Shown here piece after piece: positions 40,121 to 48,773 of a stretch of 64,000 nt of DNA. Under the pieces are notes generated by a model that did no database searches, was not told the DNA's origin, and worked only from the letters and a program-made list of their open reading frames with translations. This stretch comes from Meiothermus cerbereus DSM 11376 (GTDB taxonomy: Bacteria; Deinococcota; Deinococci; Deinococcales; Thermaceae). The DNA lies in the NCBI RefSeq assembly GCF_000620065.1, contig NZ_JHVI01000017.1, forward strand, positions 1 to 64,000, given 5' to 3'. Made by a program: the position numbers and the translations under genes. Within the stretch, counting starts at the first letter, position 1. The number at the start of each line of letters is the position of its first letter.

Positions 40121-42601
40121 TCATCGCGGCTTGGTTTTGCGGGTGGGCACAGCATTCCAGGGGTCTTCGGGCCAGGGGTGTTTGCTGTAGCGCCCGCGCA
40201 GCTCCTTGCGAACCTCGAGGTAGGTGTTGTTCCAGAAGCTTTTTAAATCCTGGGTCACCTGGATGGGCCGCCCGGCGGGGGAGAGCAGGTGCAGCAAGAC
40301 CGGGGTGCGACCCTCGTTGACGGTGGGGGTATCGGCCAGACCGAACAACTCCTGCAGTTTGACTGCCAGCACCGGTGGGCTGCCATCGGGGTTGTAGGTC
40401 AGCCTGATGCGCGAACCGCTGGGCACCTCGAGCCTCGTAGGCGCCAGTGCTTCCAGCCGGGCCGGGAGCGGCCAGGGCAAAAGCCCGCCTAGGATGCGGC
40501 CAAGCTCGAGGCGAGCAAAGTCTTCCCGGCGCGAGACCCCGTTCAGCCAGGGGGCCAGCCAGTCCTCGAGGGTCTGGAGCAGGTGCGTATCGGAAACATC
40601 GGGCCAGCCCTCCTCGGGCCGCCAGCTTCTAAGGCTCAGCACACGGGCCTGCCACTGGCGCAGCTCCTCCGTCCAGGGCAGCAAACCCAGGCCCTCTGTG
40701 CGTACCACCTGGCACAACACCTCGCGGCGCTTGCTGGGCTCGAGGTGTAGGAGGGGCTTCCGGGCCAGCACCACCTCCCCGATCCGCAGCTCGCGCTGGG
40801 CCAGCAGAACCCCGTTGCGGGCGTCCCAGGCAACGTTCTCGACGGGGCGGGCCAGGGGGGATAAATCTTCTGGCTCAACTGGTGCAGCCAGAAAGATGCG
40901 CCCTTCCTCCTGGCCAGCGTCCAGGTGCGCCACGGCCAGCCAGGGCGTGCCGGCCAGGGGGTCGTCCTCCCCCAGGCGTACCCCACGCCCCCCCGAGAGG
41001 CGGTAGCGCAGGCGTTCCCCTTCGCGTAGGCGGGCCAGACGGTCGGGGTAGGCCAGGGCTACCAGCAGCCCCACCATGTGGGGGTCGGTGGGGCGGCTAT
41101 CCGCAACCACGCCCAACCGCCTGCGCCACTCCTGGCTCAGCCGCTCGACCCTGGACAGCGCGCCGGGCTCGGCCCCGTGCAAAGCCTGCTGGTGTTGGCG
41201 CCAGTGCCGCAGGGCTTCCAGCCGCAAACCCAGATCGGCCCCGGCCTCCCTGGGCAGGGGGTCGCGCTCCTCCAGCAAGGCGGCCAGATCGGCGGCCAGG
41301 GCGCTTTGCTGCAAGGCCTGGCCTTCCAGTAGCAAATGGGCCAGCCGGGGGTGGGTGGGCCACTCGAGTAGGGCCTTGCCCCGCTCGGTCAGACTATGGT
41401 TTTCCAGCGCTCCCAGGGCCTCCAGCAGTTCGCGGGCCTGTCGGAGGGCCCCGGCGGGGGGTGGTGTGATCCAGTCCAGCGCGTAGGGGTCTCGCACGCC
41501 CCACCGGGCCAGCTCGAGCAAGAGCGGGGCCAGGTCGGCCTCCAGAATCTCCGGCGGGCGCTGGGCCAGAAGCTGCCCGTCGGTGGCCGGGCTCCACAGG
41601 CGGTAGCAGACCCCCGGCCCCAGGCGTCCGGCCCGTCCGGCCCGCTGCATTGCGGCATCGCGGGTGACCCGCGTGGTGACCAGGCGGGTCAGGCCGCTTT
41701 TGGCCTCGAAGCGGGGGAGCCTCGAGTACCCCGCGTCCACCACCACCCGGATGCCCTCGATGGTCAGGCTGGTCTCGGCAATGGAGGTCGCAAGCACCAC
41801 CTTGCGCCGGGCCGGGTCGGGCAGGATGGCGGCCTGCTGAGCCGAGAGCGGCAGGTCGCCGTAGAGCGGAGTGAGCTTAACCTCAGGGTGGCGCAGGGCC
41901 AGCAGCCGCTCGACACGGGTAATCTCGGCGACGCCTGGCAGAAAGACCAGCACGTCGCCCTCGTGCTCGGCCAGAGCCCGCGAGACCGCACCCGCCACTA
42001 CCCCCGGCAGGGGGCCTTCGGGGTCTTTGGGCAGGTAGCGGATTTCTACTGGGTACTGCCGCCCTTCTGCCGTTAGGACGGGTGCCCCCAGGTGTCGGCC
42101 CAGCCCCTCCCCATCCAGCGTGGCCGACATCAGCAAGAGGCGCAGATCCTGGCGCAGGGTCTCTTGTACCTCGCGGCACAGCACCAGGCCCAAATCGGCC
42201 TGGAGGCTGCGCTCGTGGAACTCGTCGAAGATAACCAGCCCCACCCCCTCCAGGCCGGGGTTATGTTGCAGGCGGCGGGTCAGGATGCCCTCGGTAAGCA
42301 CCTCGATGCGGGTGGCGGGCCCTACCCGGCGCTCGAAGCGCACCTGGTAGCCCACCGTCTGGCCCACTTGCTCCCCCAGCAGGTCGGCCATCCGCGCCGC
42401 CACGTTGCGGGCGGCTAGTCGGCGGGGCTGCAACATCCAGATCTTCTGGCCCTTTAGCCAGGGCTCGCCCAGCAGTTCCAGCGGCAACACCGTACTCTTG
42501 CCTGCGCTGGGCGGTGCTTGCAGGATGGCTGTGCGGTGCGCCTCGAGGGCTTTTCGCAACGCGGGCAGAACCGAATAGATGGGCAGGCTGGCTTCAGACA
42601 T
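40121..42601 (-). CDS. hrpB: ATP-dependent helicase HrpB
   Basis: 826 residues, DExH RNA-helicase family. P-loop PPSAGKSTVLPLELL near 36, motif Ia RRLAARNVAARM near 62, motif II FDEFHERS near 125, motif III LLLMSATLDG near 158, motif VI QRAGRAGRLGPGVCYRLW near 320, and the C-terminal HrpB region. Length matches HrpB. Bacterial role is unclear (RNA processing; required for complex colony or stress phenotypes in some species). Its end touches the integrase remnant. Confidence 0.93.
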   Translation of the reverse strand: MSEASLPIYSVLPALRKALEAHRTAILQAPPSAGKSTVLPLELLGEPWLKGQKIWMLQPRRLAARNVAARMADLLGEQVGQTVGYQVRFERRVGPATRIEVLTEGILTRRLQHNPGLEGVGLVIFDEFHERSLQADLGLVLCREVQETLRQDLRLLLMSATLDGEGLGRHLGAPVLTAEGRQYPVEIRYLPKDPEGPLPGVVAGAVSRALAEHEGDVLVFLPGVAEITRVERLLALRHPEVKLTPLYGDLPLSAQQAAILPDPARRKVVLATSIAETSLTIEGIRVVVDAGYSRLPRFEAKSGLTRLVTTRVTRDAAMQRAGRAGRLGPGVCYRLWSPATDGQLLAQRPPEILEADLAPLLLELARWGVRDPYALDWITPPPAGALRQARELLEALGALENHSLTERGKALLEWPTHPRLAHLLLEGQALQQSALAADLAALLEERDPLPREAGADLGLRLEALRHWRQHQQALHGAEPGALSRVERLSQEWRRRLGVVADSRPTDPHMVGLLVALAYPDRLARLREGERLRYRLSGGRGVRLGEDDPLAGTPWLAVAHLDAGQEEGRIFLAAPVEPEDLSPLARPVENVAWDARNGVLLAQRELRIGEVVLARKPLLHLEPSKRREVLCQVVRTEGLGLLPWTEELRQWQARVLSLRSWRPEEGWPDVSDTHLLQTLEDWLAPWLNGVSRREDFARLELGRILGGLLPWPLPARLEALAPTRLEVPSGSRIRLTYNPDGSPPVLAVKLQELFGLADTPTVNEGRTPVLLHLLSPAGRPIQVTQDLKSFWNNTYLEVRKELRGRYSKHPWPEDPWNAVPTRKTKPR

Positions 42602-42669
42602 GGTCGCAACTTCCGCCCTGGTATTTTCGCACAGGTGCCCCCCTACAGGGCTGCTACCCTAGGGGCAAG

Positions 42670-42891
42670 GTGTTCGGGTTTATTTGGCTTTTGCTCACGG
42701 TATTTGCCGCTTGGATGGCCGCCCAACTGGTGCGGCAACCCCGCTTCTGGCGCACCGAGTCGCCTGCTTTGGGCGAGGTCGTTTCGGTTTGGCTCATTCT
42801 GACCCTGGTGATGGCCGGTAGCCTGGTGGGTTTGGGGGAGTTTCTGGCGCAGCTCTGGTTTCATAGCCCCGTCTGGCTGAGCCTGCGCTAA
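42670..42891 (+). CDS. Small two-helix membrane protein
   Basis: 73 residues from GTG 42670. Helices near 2-20 (FGFIWLLLTVFAAWMAAQL) and 39-60 (VVSVWLILTLVMAGSLVGLGEF). A weak -10 TACCCT lies nine bases upstream. Divergent from hrpB. No family recognised; the upstream part of the open frame overlaps hrpB and is not used. Confidence 0.55.
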   Translation: MFGFIWLLLTVFAAWMAAQLVRQPRFWRTESPALGEVVSVWLILTLVMAGSLVGLGEFLAQLWFHSPVWLSLR

Positions 42892-42928
42892 AATGAGAGA
42901 AGTATAAGAAACGCTCGAGGGGTTTTTG

Positions 42929-43195
42929 ATGTCGGATTTCGACACGGTCTTCTGTTTTCCTGCCATATCTTTTATGGGTATGAGCAGAGCCGAGGAATAC
43001 CTACCCTGGGCCGAGACCTTCATCCGGGCCCGGCGGGTGGTAGCAGTGCGAATAGACGACAAGCAAGGTGAGTACGAAGCCCTGAGCGAGACCGGCTCGA
43101 GCTACTTTATCGAGCGGCTCGAGCAGGCCCAGGCCTTGCTGCTGGTTTTGCAGGGGCACTCGAGCGAGACCCGGCTCGAGGGCCTGGCACAGTAG
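42929..43195 (+). CDS. Hypothetical 88-residue soluble protein
   Basis: 88 residues from the second of two adjacent starts (TTG-ATG), preceded by GAGGGG. Mixed alpha/beta, with FCFPAISFMGMSRAEEYLPWAE at the N terminus and an acidic helical end. Followed by a strong terminator, which supports a real transcript. No family recognised. Confidence 0.6.
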   Translation: MSDFDTVFCFPAISFMGMSRAEEYLPWAETFIRARRVVAVRIDDKQGEYEALSETGSSYFIERLEQAQALLLVLQGHSSETRLEGLAQ

Positions 43196-43224
43196 CGGGG
43201 CCAACCCAAGGTAATTTTTCCCCA

Positions 43225-43257
43225 GAACACCCGCCTCTTCTGGCGGGTGTTCCGCTT
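43225..43257 (+). terminator. Strong intrinsic terminator
   Basis: GAACACCCGCC (43225-43235), TCTTCT loop, GGCGGGTGTTC (43242-43252), then CGCTTT. Perfect 11-bp stem 30 bases beyond the hypothetical gene. Confidence 0.85.
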
Positions 43258-43324
43258 TAGTGGCTCAAAAATTCCCAAGGACGCCCCAAACCTAAGGTTC
43301 AAACGGGCGCGATAGGATAAAGCC

Positions 43325-44515
43325 GTGGAACTGCTGGCCTACGCTGTTTTGCTGCTCACCTATCTGGGCCTGGGCCTGGGCTACTGGCCCGGATATCGTA
43401 TGAACCGGGCCGCCATTGCGCTTACCGGCGCGGCCTTTCTGATTGTGCTGGGGGTGCTCAACTTCGAGGAGGCCTGGCGGGCTTTGGAGCCCCATACCCT
43501 GGGGTTTTTGTTCGGGGTGATGGTGCTCAACACCCACCTGGCCTATGCGGGCTTTTTTCAACTGGCGCTGAATGGGCTGGTACACCTGGCCCGCTCGCCG
43601 CTGGGCCTCTTGGTCTGGCTGACCTTCGGCACGGGCATTCTTTCAGCTTTGTTCCTCAACGACACCATCGCCATCCTCTTTACCCCGCTGGTGCTGGCCC
43701 TCACCCGCACCCTGGGGTTGCCCCCGGTGCCCTACCTGCTGGCCCTGGCCGGGGCCACCAACCTGGGCAGCGTGGCCACCCTGACCGGCAACCCCCAGAA
43801 CATTGTGGTGGGGAGCCTTTCGAAGATCACCTACCTCGAGTTTGCCGCGGCCCTCACCCCGGTGGCCCTGCTGGGCTTGCTGGTGCAGGTGGGGCTGTTG
43901 TATGCGCTGTATCCGGCGGTGCGCTCGAGGGCCCCCCTGCCCCCCCTGCCTGCGCTTCGTTTTCGCTTAAACCGGGCGCTGTTGTTCAAGGGCCTCTGGA
44001 TTACCCTGGCTCTGCTGGCCGCCTTTGTGCTGGGCTACCCCCTGGCCCAGGCCGCCCTGGTGGCCGCCGGGCTGCTGCTTTTTAGCCGCCGGATTCGCTC
44101 CGAACGATTTTTTATGCGGGTAGACTGGGAGCTGCTGGTGATGTTTTCGGGGCTGTTTATGGTAACGGCCTCGGTGCGGGAGCTGGGCATCCTGTCCCTG
44201 ATGGAGCCCCTGGCCACCACCGCCCCCGGCCTGGCGGGCGTAACGGTGCTGCTTTCCAACCTGATTTCCAATGTTCCGGCGGTGCTGCTCTTGTACCCTT
44301 TGATACCCGCAGGCGACACCCAGGGCTGGCTTTTGCTGGCGGCGGCCTCGACCCTGGCGGGCAACCTGACCCTCCTGGGTTCGGTCGCCAACCTGATCGT
44401 GGCCGAGGCTGCCCGGCGCGAGGGTTACCACCTGAGCTTTTTGGAGCACCTGCGCTTTGGCCTGCCGCTTACGCTCCTGACCTTGCTTTTGGCCTATGCC
44501 TGGATCTTCCGTTAA
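43325..44515 (+). CDS. SLC13/ArsB-superfamily anion transporter, YbiR-like
   Basis: 396 residues, about 11 helices with an inverted-repeat build. Signature FLNDTIAILFTPLVLAL near 113-129 and ATNLGSVATLTGNPQNIVVG near 147-166, and in the second half LISNVPAVLLLYPL near 316 and GNLTLLGSVANLIVAEAAR near 340. These twin NxxN-type hairpins are typical of ion-transporter superfamily members (YbiR, ArsB, NhaD). Cargo unknown. GTG start six bases after TAGGAT. Its end overlaps trmK by 20 bases. Confidence 0.82.
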   Translation: MELLAYAVLLLTYLGLGLGYWPGYRMNRAAIALTGAAFLIVLGVLNFEEAWRALEPHTLGFLFGVMVLNTHLAYAGFFQLALNGLVHLARSPLGLLVWLTFGTGILSALFLNDTIAILFTPLVLALTRTLGLPPVPYLLALAGATNLGSVATLTGNPQNIVVGSLSKITYLEFAAALTPVALLGLLVQVGLLYALYPAVRSRAPLPPLPALRFRLNRALLFKGLWITLALLAAFVLGYPLAQAALVAAGLLLFSRRIRSERFFMRVDWELLVMFSGLFMVTASVRELGILSLMEPLATTAPGLAGVTVLLSNLISNVPAVLLLYPLIPAGDTQGWLLLAAASTLAGNLTLLGSVANLIVAEAARREGYHLSFLEHLRFGLPLTLLTLLLAYAWIFR

Positions 44516-45158
44516 GCTCGAGCCCCGCCTACAAGCGGTGGCCCAGGAAATAAAGGCCCCCACCCACGCCGACATCGGCTCCGACCACGCCCTGCTGCCC
44601 CGCTACCTGCTTCTCTCCGGGCGGGTGCAGCGGGTGATTGTGGTGGAGAAGAACCAGGGGCCCTGGGAGAACTCCAGGCGGGCCTTGGAGGGCCTCGCTG
44701 CCGAGGTACGGCTGGGCGATGGTCTGGGGGCTTTGTCGCCTGGCGAAGCCGACTCGCTCAGCCTGTGCGGGATGGGGGCCCGCCTGATGGTTCGGATTCT
44801 CTCGGCCCACCCAGCACGCTTACCGCCCCGCCTGGTGCTCCAGCCCAACGACAGCGCCCTGCCCCTGCGCCAGTGGGCGCTGCAGGCTGGCTATGCCCTG
44901 CGTAATGAGCAGATGGTGGAGGGTTTCTGGCGCTACAGCATCCTCACCCTGGAGCGGGGCGCTTGCGCGGCCTACAGCGGGCTGCCGCTCGAGCTGGCCC
45001 TGCGCTTTGGGCCTTTGTTACTCAAAAGCAAGCACCCCCTGCTCAGCGCCGAGCTGTTGGCGCGACGGCAGCAGCTCGCCAGACTGCCACAGGTGGAGCC
45101 GGTGCGGCTCGAGCTCGAGCACATAGAGCAAGCCCTAGCGCTTTTGCAAGGGTTCTGA
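44496..45158 (+). CDS. trmK: tRNA (adenine(22)-N1)-methyltransferase TrmK
   Basis: 220 residues. SAM-binding DIGSDHALLPRYLL near 27-40, acidic end of strand 2 (VVEKNQGPWENS), RLGDGLGALSPGEAD near 72 and LCGMGARLMVRIL near 90, then LVLQPNDSALPLRQW near 113, all standard for TrmK (YqfN). Methylates N1 of A22 in the D-loop. Overlaps the transporter gene by 20 bases, an unusually long coupling for unrelated functions. Confidence 0.85.
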   Translation: MPGSSVKLEPRLQAVAQEIKAPTHADIGSDHALLPRYLLLSGRVQRVIVVEKNQGPWENSRRALEGLAAEVRLGDGLGALSPGEADSLSLCGMGARLMVRILSAHPARLPPRLVLQPNDSALPLRQWALQAGYALRNEQMVEGFWRYSILTLERGACAAYSGLPLELALRFGPLLLKSKHPLLSAELLARRQQLARLPQVEPVRLELEHIEQALALLQGF

Positions 45159-45163
45159 CGGAC

Positions 45164-45646
45164 TCAGTGCGGTAGCCGCTGCTGCACCAGCCCGTACACA
45201 TACGTGCCCAGCAGTGCTCCGAGTAGTATCACTGCTGCCCCGGCGTAGCCGCTGCCCAACAGCGCATAGATGGGGCCGGGGCAGGCCCCCACCAGCCCCC
45301 AGCCCAGCCCAAACACCACCCCCCCCAGCACATAGCGGTAGCGCCCTGGGTCAGCCGGGCGGACGTGCAGGGGCTCGCCGTCGCGCGACTTTACCCCCAG
45401 TCGCCGTAAGAGCCACAGCGCGAGCAGGGCGGTCAACACTGCGCTACCAATCACCCCGTACATGTGAAACGACTCGAAGCGGAACATCTCGTAGATGCGG
45501 TACCACGAGGCAATCTCGCTTCGGATGGCCACCAACCCAAAAAAAGCCCCGGCTAGTAGATACGGTACGAGGGTCAGTAGGCCTGAGCCGCTACCGGGGC
45601 CAGCCTGTGTCTGTACTTCGAACTCATCACGGATGGGAAGCGCCAT
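45164..45646 (-). CDS. YeeE/YedE-family membrane protein, C-terminal half
   Basis: 160 residues with four hydrophobic segments. The signature [17 protein letters not shown] near 118-134 carries the conserved Cys of YeeE/YedE sulfur-compound transporters. Paired with a separate N-terminal half four bases upstream, so the two together make one thiosulfate or other sulfane-sulfur importer. Fits with the rhodanese/CstR genes at the window's left end, though 43 kb away. Confidence 0.85.
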   Translation of the reverse strand: MALPIRDEFEVQTQAGPGSGSGLLTLVPYLLAGAFFGLVAIRSEIASWYRIYEMFRFESFHMYGVIGSAVLTALLALWLLRRLGVKSRDGEPLHVRPADPGRYRYVLGGVVFGLGWGLVGACPGPIYALLGSGYAGAAVILLGALLGTYVYGLVQQRLPH

Positions 45647-45649
45647 GGT

Positions 45650-46213
45650 TCACCTCAGCCAGAAGAGCGCCCAGGGCAGGATGATGTGGGCCGCTATCAG
45701 TCCGCCCGCAAAGAAGCCCAGCGTTGCCAGCAGCGAGGGCAGTTGCAGCGCCGCCAGACCGGTAATGGAGTGGCCCGAGGTGCAGCCCGCCGCCCAGCGG
45801 GCCCCAAAGCCAATCAGGAATCCGCCCAGCAGCAAAAATAAGAAGCCTGCCGGGTTCAACACCGCCTGCCAGGAAAAAAGTTCCCTGGGCAAGAAGCCCG
45901 AATCCGCCGAGACCCCCATCTGCTCTAGCGCCCCTACGGTCTGGGGATTGAGCTGCACCGGGTTGGGGTTGCCCAGGAGCACCCCCGCCACAAACCCCCC
46001 CAGCACGATGCCCAGCACAAAGGCCAGGTTCCAGCTTTCGGCCCGCCAGTTGTACTGGAAGAAGGGCAGCCGGCTGCCCAGCGCTGCGCACACGTGCCTT
46101 AGTGAAGAGGAGATGCCAAAACGCCGGTTGCCCACCAGGAGCAACAGGGGTACGGTCAGGCCAATCAAGGGGCCGGCCACATACCAGGGCCAGGGCTGGG
46201 TAAGCCATTCCAT
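45650..46213 (-). CDS. YeeE/YedE-family membrane protein, N-terminal half
   Basis: 187 residues, about five helices. Contains [13 protein letters not shown] and [22 protein letters not shown] near 140-160, the first half's Cys-x-Ser-Gly-His motif that binds thiosulfate in YeeE. Read first; the partner starts four bases after its stop. Split YeeE pairs are common in many bacteria and often follow a sulfur-responsive repressor elsewhere. Confidence 0.87.
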   Translation of the reverse strand: MEWLTQPWPWYVAGPLIGLTVPLLLLVGNRRFGISSSLRHVCAALGSRLPFFQYNWRAESWNLAFVLGIVLGGFVAGVLLGNPNPVQLNPQTVGALEQMGVSADSGFLPRELFSWQAVLNPAGFLFLLLGGFLIGFGARWAAGCTSGHSITGLAALQLPSLLATLGFFAGGLIAAHIILPWALFWLR

Positions 46214-46261
46214 AGTTCTCTATCTTCCAGCAAAAGCTGATAAAGATTGTAAACTAATCTT

Positions 46262-46299
46262 CAAAAAGAGAACCTCGAGCCGCTAGGGGTGGCTCGAGG
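46262..46299 (-). terminator. Terminator of the PEGA-protein operon
   Basis: On the minus strand CCTCGAGCC (46299-46291), nine-base loop, GGCTCGAGG (46281-46273), then TTCTCTTTTTG. Nine-base-pair perfect stem made from two CTCGAG palindromes. Confidence 0.85.
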
Positions 46300-46308
46300 T
46301 CAACCAGG

Positions 46309-47601
46309 CTAAATACGGCAGTTCGACAACACCACCTGGCCCCGCACGATCAGGCGGCCCACCTGCCCAATTTCCCAGGTGTAGGTGTTGTTGGAGTAAA
46401 CCAGCTCGGCCCCGCTGCGAACCAGGGGCAGGGTCTGGAAGGCCCCGTCGTAGAACAGGCGCACCTGGTTGCTGCTGATGTAGTTCACCACCAGGGTGCC
46501 ACCCTGGCAGGTGTAGGTGAAGGAGCCCGAGGGTGGGCGCACCGGCTGTACGGGTTGCACGGGCTGTACCGGCTGGACGGGTTGCACCGGCTGCACAGGT
46601 TGTGGGGGTGGCGCGATACCGACCAGGTTGATGCTCAGGCGCGTAGTACGGCCTGCCTGGATGGTGACCAGGGTGCGGAAGGGGCTGAAGCCGCTGCGCC
46701 GCAGCTCCACTGTGTAGCTGCCGGGGTTGAGGGTGACGTTCAGGGGGGTATTGCCCACCAGCCGGCCGTTCACCAGCACCTGGGCGCCCCTGGGATTGCT
46801 GTCTACCGACAGCACGCCGGTGGGCGGAGGTGTGGCTACGAGCGGCAGGTTGAGCTGGGTCACCTGCCCGGCCTGGATGGTGAAGGGGGTACGCAGGGGG
46901 TTGTAGCCGCTGCGACGGAGCTCGAGGGTATAGCTACCCGGCAATAGCTCGACTGTAAGGGGGGTATTGCCCACCACGCGCCCATTAATCAGCACCTGGG
47001 CCCCGCTGGGGATGCTGTTCACCGACAGGGTGCCGGTAGTGGGCGGGGGTGGGGGCAGTTGCCCGGCGATGTAGTAGGCCTCGTCCGAGACCCAGTCGTT
47101 GGTGGGGATGGGCGTGACCACAATCGAGAGGGCCCGGGCCAGGTTGCTCTCGCCCTGGATGCGGGCTTCGCCGGTCTGGATGTTGATAATCTCCGAGACA
47201 TCCAGCGGGCGGCGGCTGGCCACGGCCAGCACCCGATCCTGCCCGGCCGGGCCTTCCACGGTAAAGGTGTAGCGGGCTCCGGGGCCGGGGAAGGTACGCA
47301 CCTCGCCGGCGCGCAACAGGTTCTGCTGCTCAAAGGCGTTGGGGAGAATGCCGCTAATCTCGCCGGTAGCCCGCACGCTAAAGAGATACACATAGGCCGG
47401 CTGGCTGACCTGCACCGAGATCTGGATGTTCTCGCCAAACTGGTAGACCGGGTTGCCGGTTTTGTTGGGGTCTTTGTCCACCCAGACGCGCACCTGAAGG
47501 TCTTGCGGGGGCGTGGGGTTCACGATAATGCTCTGGGGGCGCAAAGGTTGCGCCAGGGCCGAAAGCAAAGCCAAGCCCAAAATACCCACGAGTTTTTTCA
47601 T
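46309..47601 (-). CDS. Secreted DUF4384 / PEGA / MliC-like multidomain protein
   Basis: 430 residues. Signal peptide 1-18; DUF4384-like domain about 33-120 (QPAYVYLFSVRATGEISGILPN); two PEGA domains near 195-260 and 265-330, each with GAQVLINGRVVGNTPL-type hairpins that bind surface glycan; a Gln-Pro-Val tandem of about seven units near 338-358, encoded by 9-base repeats; and a C-terminal MliC-like domain (FTYTCQGGTLVVNYISSN, ending in a Cys) near 360-430. Likely cell-envelope protein. Last of three co-oriented envelope genes, and its C-terminal domain is duplicated in the lipoprotein just upstream. Confidence 0.8.
   Translation of the reverse strand: MKKLVGILGLALLSALAQPLRPQSIIVNPTPPQDLQVRVWVDKDPNKTGNPVYQFGENIQISVQVSQPAYVYLFSVRATGEISGILPNAFEQQNLLRAGEVRTFPGPGARYTFTVEGPAGQDRVLAVASRRPLDVSEIINIQTGEARIQGESNLARALSIVVTPIPTNDWVSDEAYYIAGQLPPPPPTTGTLSVNSIPSGAQVLINGRVVGNTPLTVELLPGSYTLELRRSGYNPLRTPFTIQAGQVTQLNLPLVATPPPTGVLSVDSNPRGAQVLVNGRLVGNTPLNVTLNPGSYTVELRRSGFSPFRTLVTIQAGRTTRLSINLVGIAPPPQPVQPVQPVQPVQPVQPVQPVRPPSGSFTYTCQGGTLVVNYISSNQVRLFYDGAFQTLPLVRSGAELVYSNNTYTWEIGQVGRLIVRGQVVLSNCRI
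46548..46610 (-). repeat. 9-base tandem repeat encoding Gln-Pro-Val units
   Basis: About seven imperfect copies of a 9-base unit such as GGTTGCACG or GGCTGTACC (plus strand) encode the Gln-Pro-Val linker of the PEGA protein. Copies differ mainly at third positions. Such arrays can change copy number and so linker length. Confidence 0.75.
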
Positions 47602-47611
47602 ACCACCTCCA

Positions 47612-47989
47612 CTACAGCGCGCAGTTGCTGAGCACCACCTGGCCGCGCACGCTCAGGGTGCCGCGGCTGCCCGTCCACTCCCAGGTGTAGGCCCCCCCGC
47701 TAAACAGCAGGGTGGGGCTACGGCGCACCAGGCTTAGGTTTTGGAAGGCCCCATCGTAAAAGAGTTGCAGGCTGTTGCTGTCCAGGTAGCGCACCACCAG
47801 GGTGCCCCCGCTGCAGCGGTAGGTAAAGCTACCCGGACCCGGCGTCACAATGCTGGGCTGTACGGGGGTCACCGGGGTTACGGGCTGCACCGGCTGGGGG
47901 CGCGGGGGCTCGTCTTCCACCAGCAAGATGCAAGACGAAAGGGCCAAAGCCAACCAAAGAAGCAAGAGCGAGCGCTGCATAGGGTTCAA
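47612..47989 (-). CDS. Lipoprotein with MliC-like domain
   Basis: 125 residues. Lipoprotein signal with lipobox LALSSC (Cys near 20), a Pro/Val/Thr-rich linker, then an MliC-like fold: FTYRCSGGTLVVRYLDSN near 55, LFYDGAF, YTWEWTGSRG and a final Cys. In other bacteria MliC proteins inhibit C-type lysozyme. It resembles the C terminus of the downstream PEGA protein over about 70 residues, a clear within-operon duplication. Ten bases separate the two genes. Confidence 0.78.
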   Translation of the reverse strand: MNPMQRSLLLLWLALALSSCILLVEDEPPRPQPVQPVTPVTPVQPSIVTPGPGSFTYRCSGGTLVVRYLDSNSLQLFYDGAFQNLSLVRRSPTLLFSGGAYTWEWTGSRGTLSVRGQVVLSNCAL

Positions 47990-47998
47990 AAGTCCTTT

Positions 47999-48502
47999 CT
48001 AGGGGCAGTTGGAGTAGACATCATAGTCATACGAGCCCGAGTACTGGCTACCACTGAGCGTAGTAACCGTGACCGTGACGGTGGTTTTACCGCTGTTGGA
48101 TGGGGGTGGGGTGATGGGGCTTACGACGATGGACTGCTGGCTCACGCCCGAGGGCATGCGCTGGGGTACGTTCACCTGACCAAAAGTCAGCGTGCCGACA
48201 AATACCAGGTCGTTTCCATCGCGGCTGAGGTCGTTCAGGGGGCGCTTGCGGGTAAGGGTATCTCCAGATGCAAAGCCTTCGTACCTTTCTTGGATAGAGA
48301 CGATCACCGAGGGGTCTGGTGCGCGGAATTTGTAGCGCATCTGGGTGGTTTTGTTGGTGCAAAAAACGTAGGCTCCATCGGAGTTGCGCTGCCAGTTGCT
48401 TTCGAAACGGAAGTTGGAGACCGGTAGGTCAAGCACCACGATACAGCTCGAGAGCGCTACGGCCAGTGCTGCCAACATGCTCCACAGTAGGGTTCGTTTC
48501 AT
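47999..48502 (-). CDS. Putative lipoprotein, first gene of envelope cluster
   Basis: 167 residues. Signal with lipobox ALSSC (Cys near 20), then a beta-rich domain with NSDGAYVFCTNKTTQMRYKF and a Ser/Thr-rich C-terminal part ending SGSYDYDVYSNCP. The C-terminal end resembles a short beta-sandwich. Function unknown; co-oriented with the MliC-like lipoprotein nine bases downstream. Confidence 0.7.
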   Translation of the reverse strand: MKRTLLWSMLAALAVALSSCIVVLDLPVSNFRFESNWQRNSDGAYVFCTNKTTQMRYKFRAPDPSVIVSIQERYEGFASGDTLTRKRPLNDLSRDGNDLVFVGTLTFGQVNVPQRMPSGVSQQSIVVSPITPPPSNSGKTTVTVTVTTLSGSQYSGSYDYDVYSNCP

Positions 48503-48636
48503 GCCTCGAGCCTAGCACATGAGCAACCCCCGGCATAGAGCAAGGACGCCTTTCTTAAGCGAAGTTAAGCGGAAGCGTTTATTAGACGCGCTTTTTGCAG
48601 GTTTTACACAGCTCCAAAGCTAGAATCAAAATCTTA

Positions 48637-48761
48637 TACCAGATTCGGTTAGTTCGGCGCCGGATGGCGGCGAACTAACCCGACCGAAGGGAGTGCTCTA
48701 GGATTCAAAAAGATAGCCTCTGGGGACTTTGGTTTGGATGATTATCTTTTTGAATCCGGTA
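48637..48761 (+). repeat. MITE-like repeat, copy 2 (125 bp)
   Basis: Same ends as copy 1: TACCAGATTC (48637-48646) and GAATCCGGTA (48752-48761), same outer hairpin arms GGTTAGTTCG/CGAACTAACC and same 14-base inner-hairpin arms, but with the 31-base segment of copy 1 missing. The 27-base loop of the second hairpin differs between copies while the arms are identical. It lies 12 bases beyond the stop codon of the E2-like gene, so both copies flank gene ends. Confidence 0.75.
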
Positions 48762-48773
48762 TTACCGCCGCCC

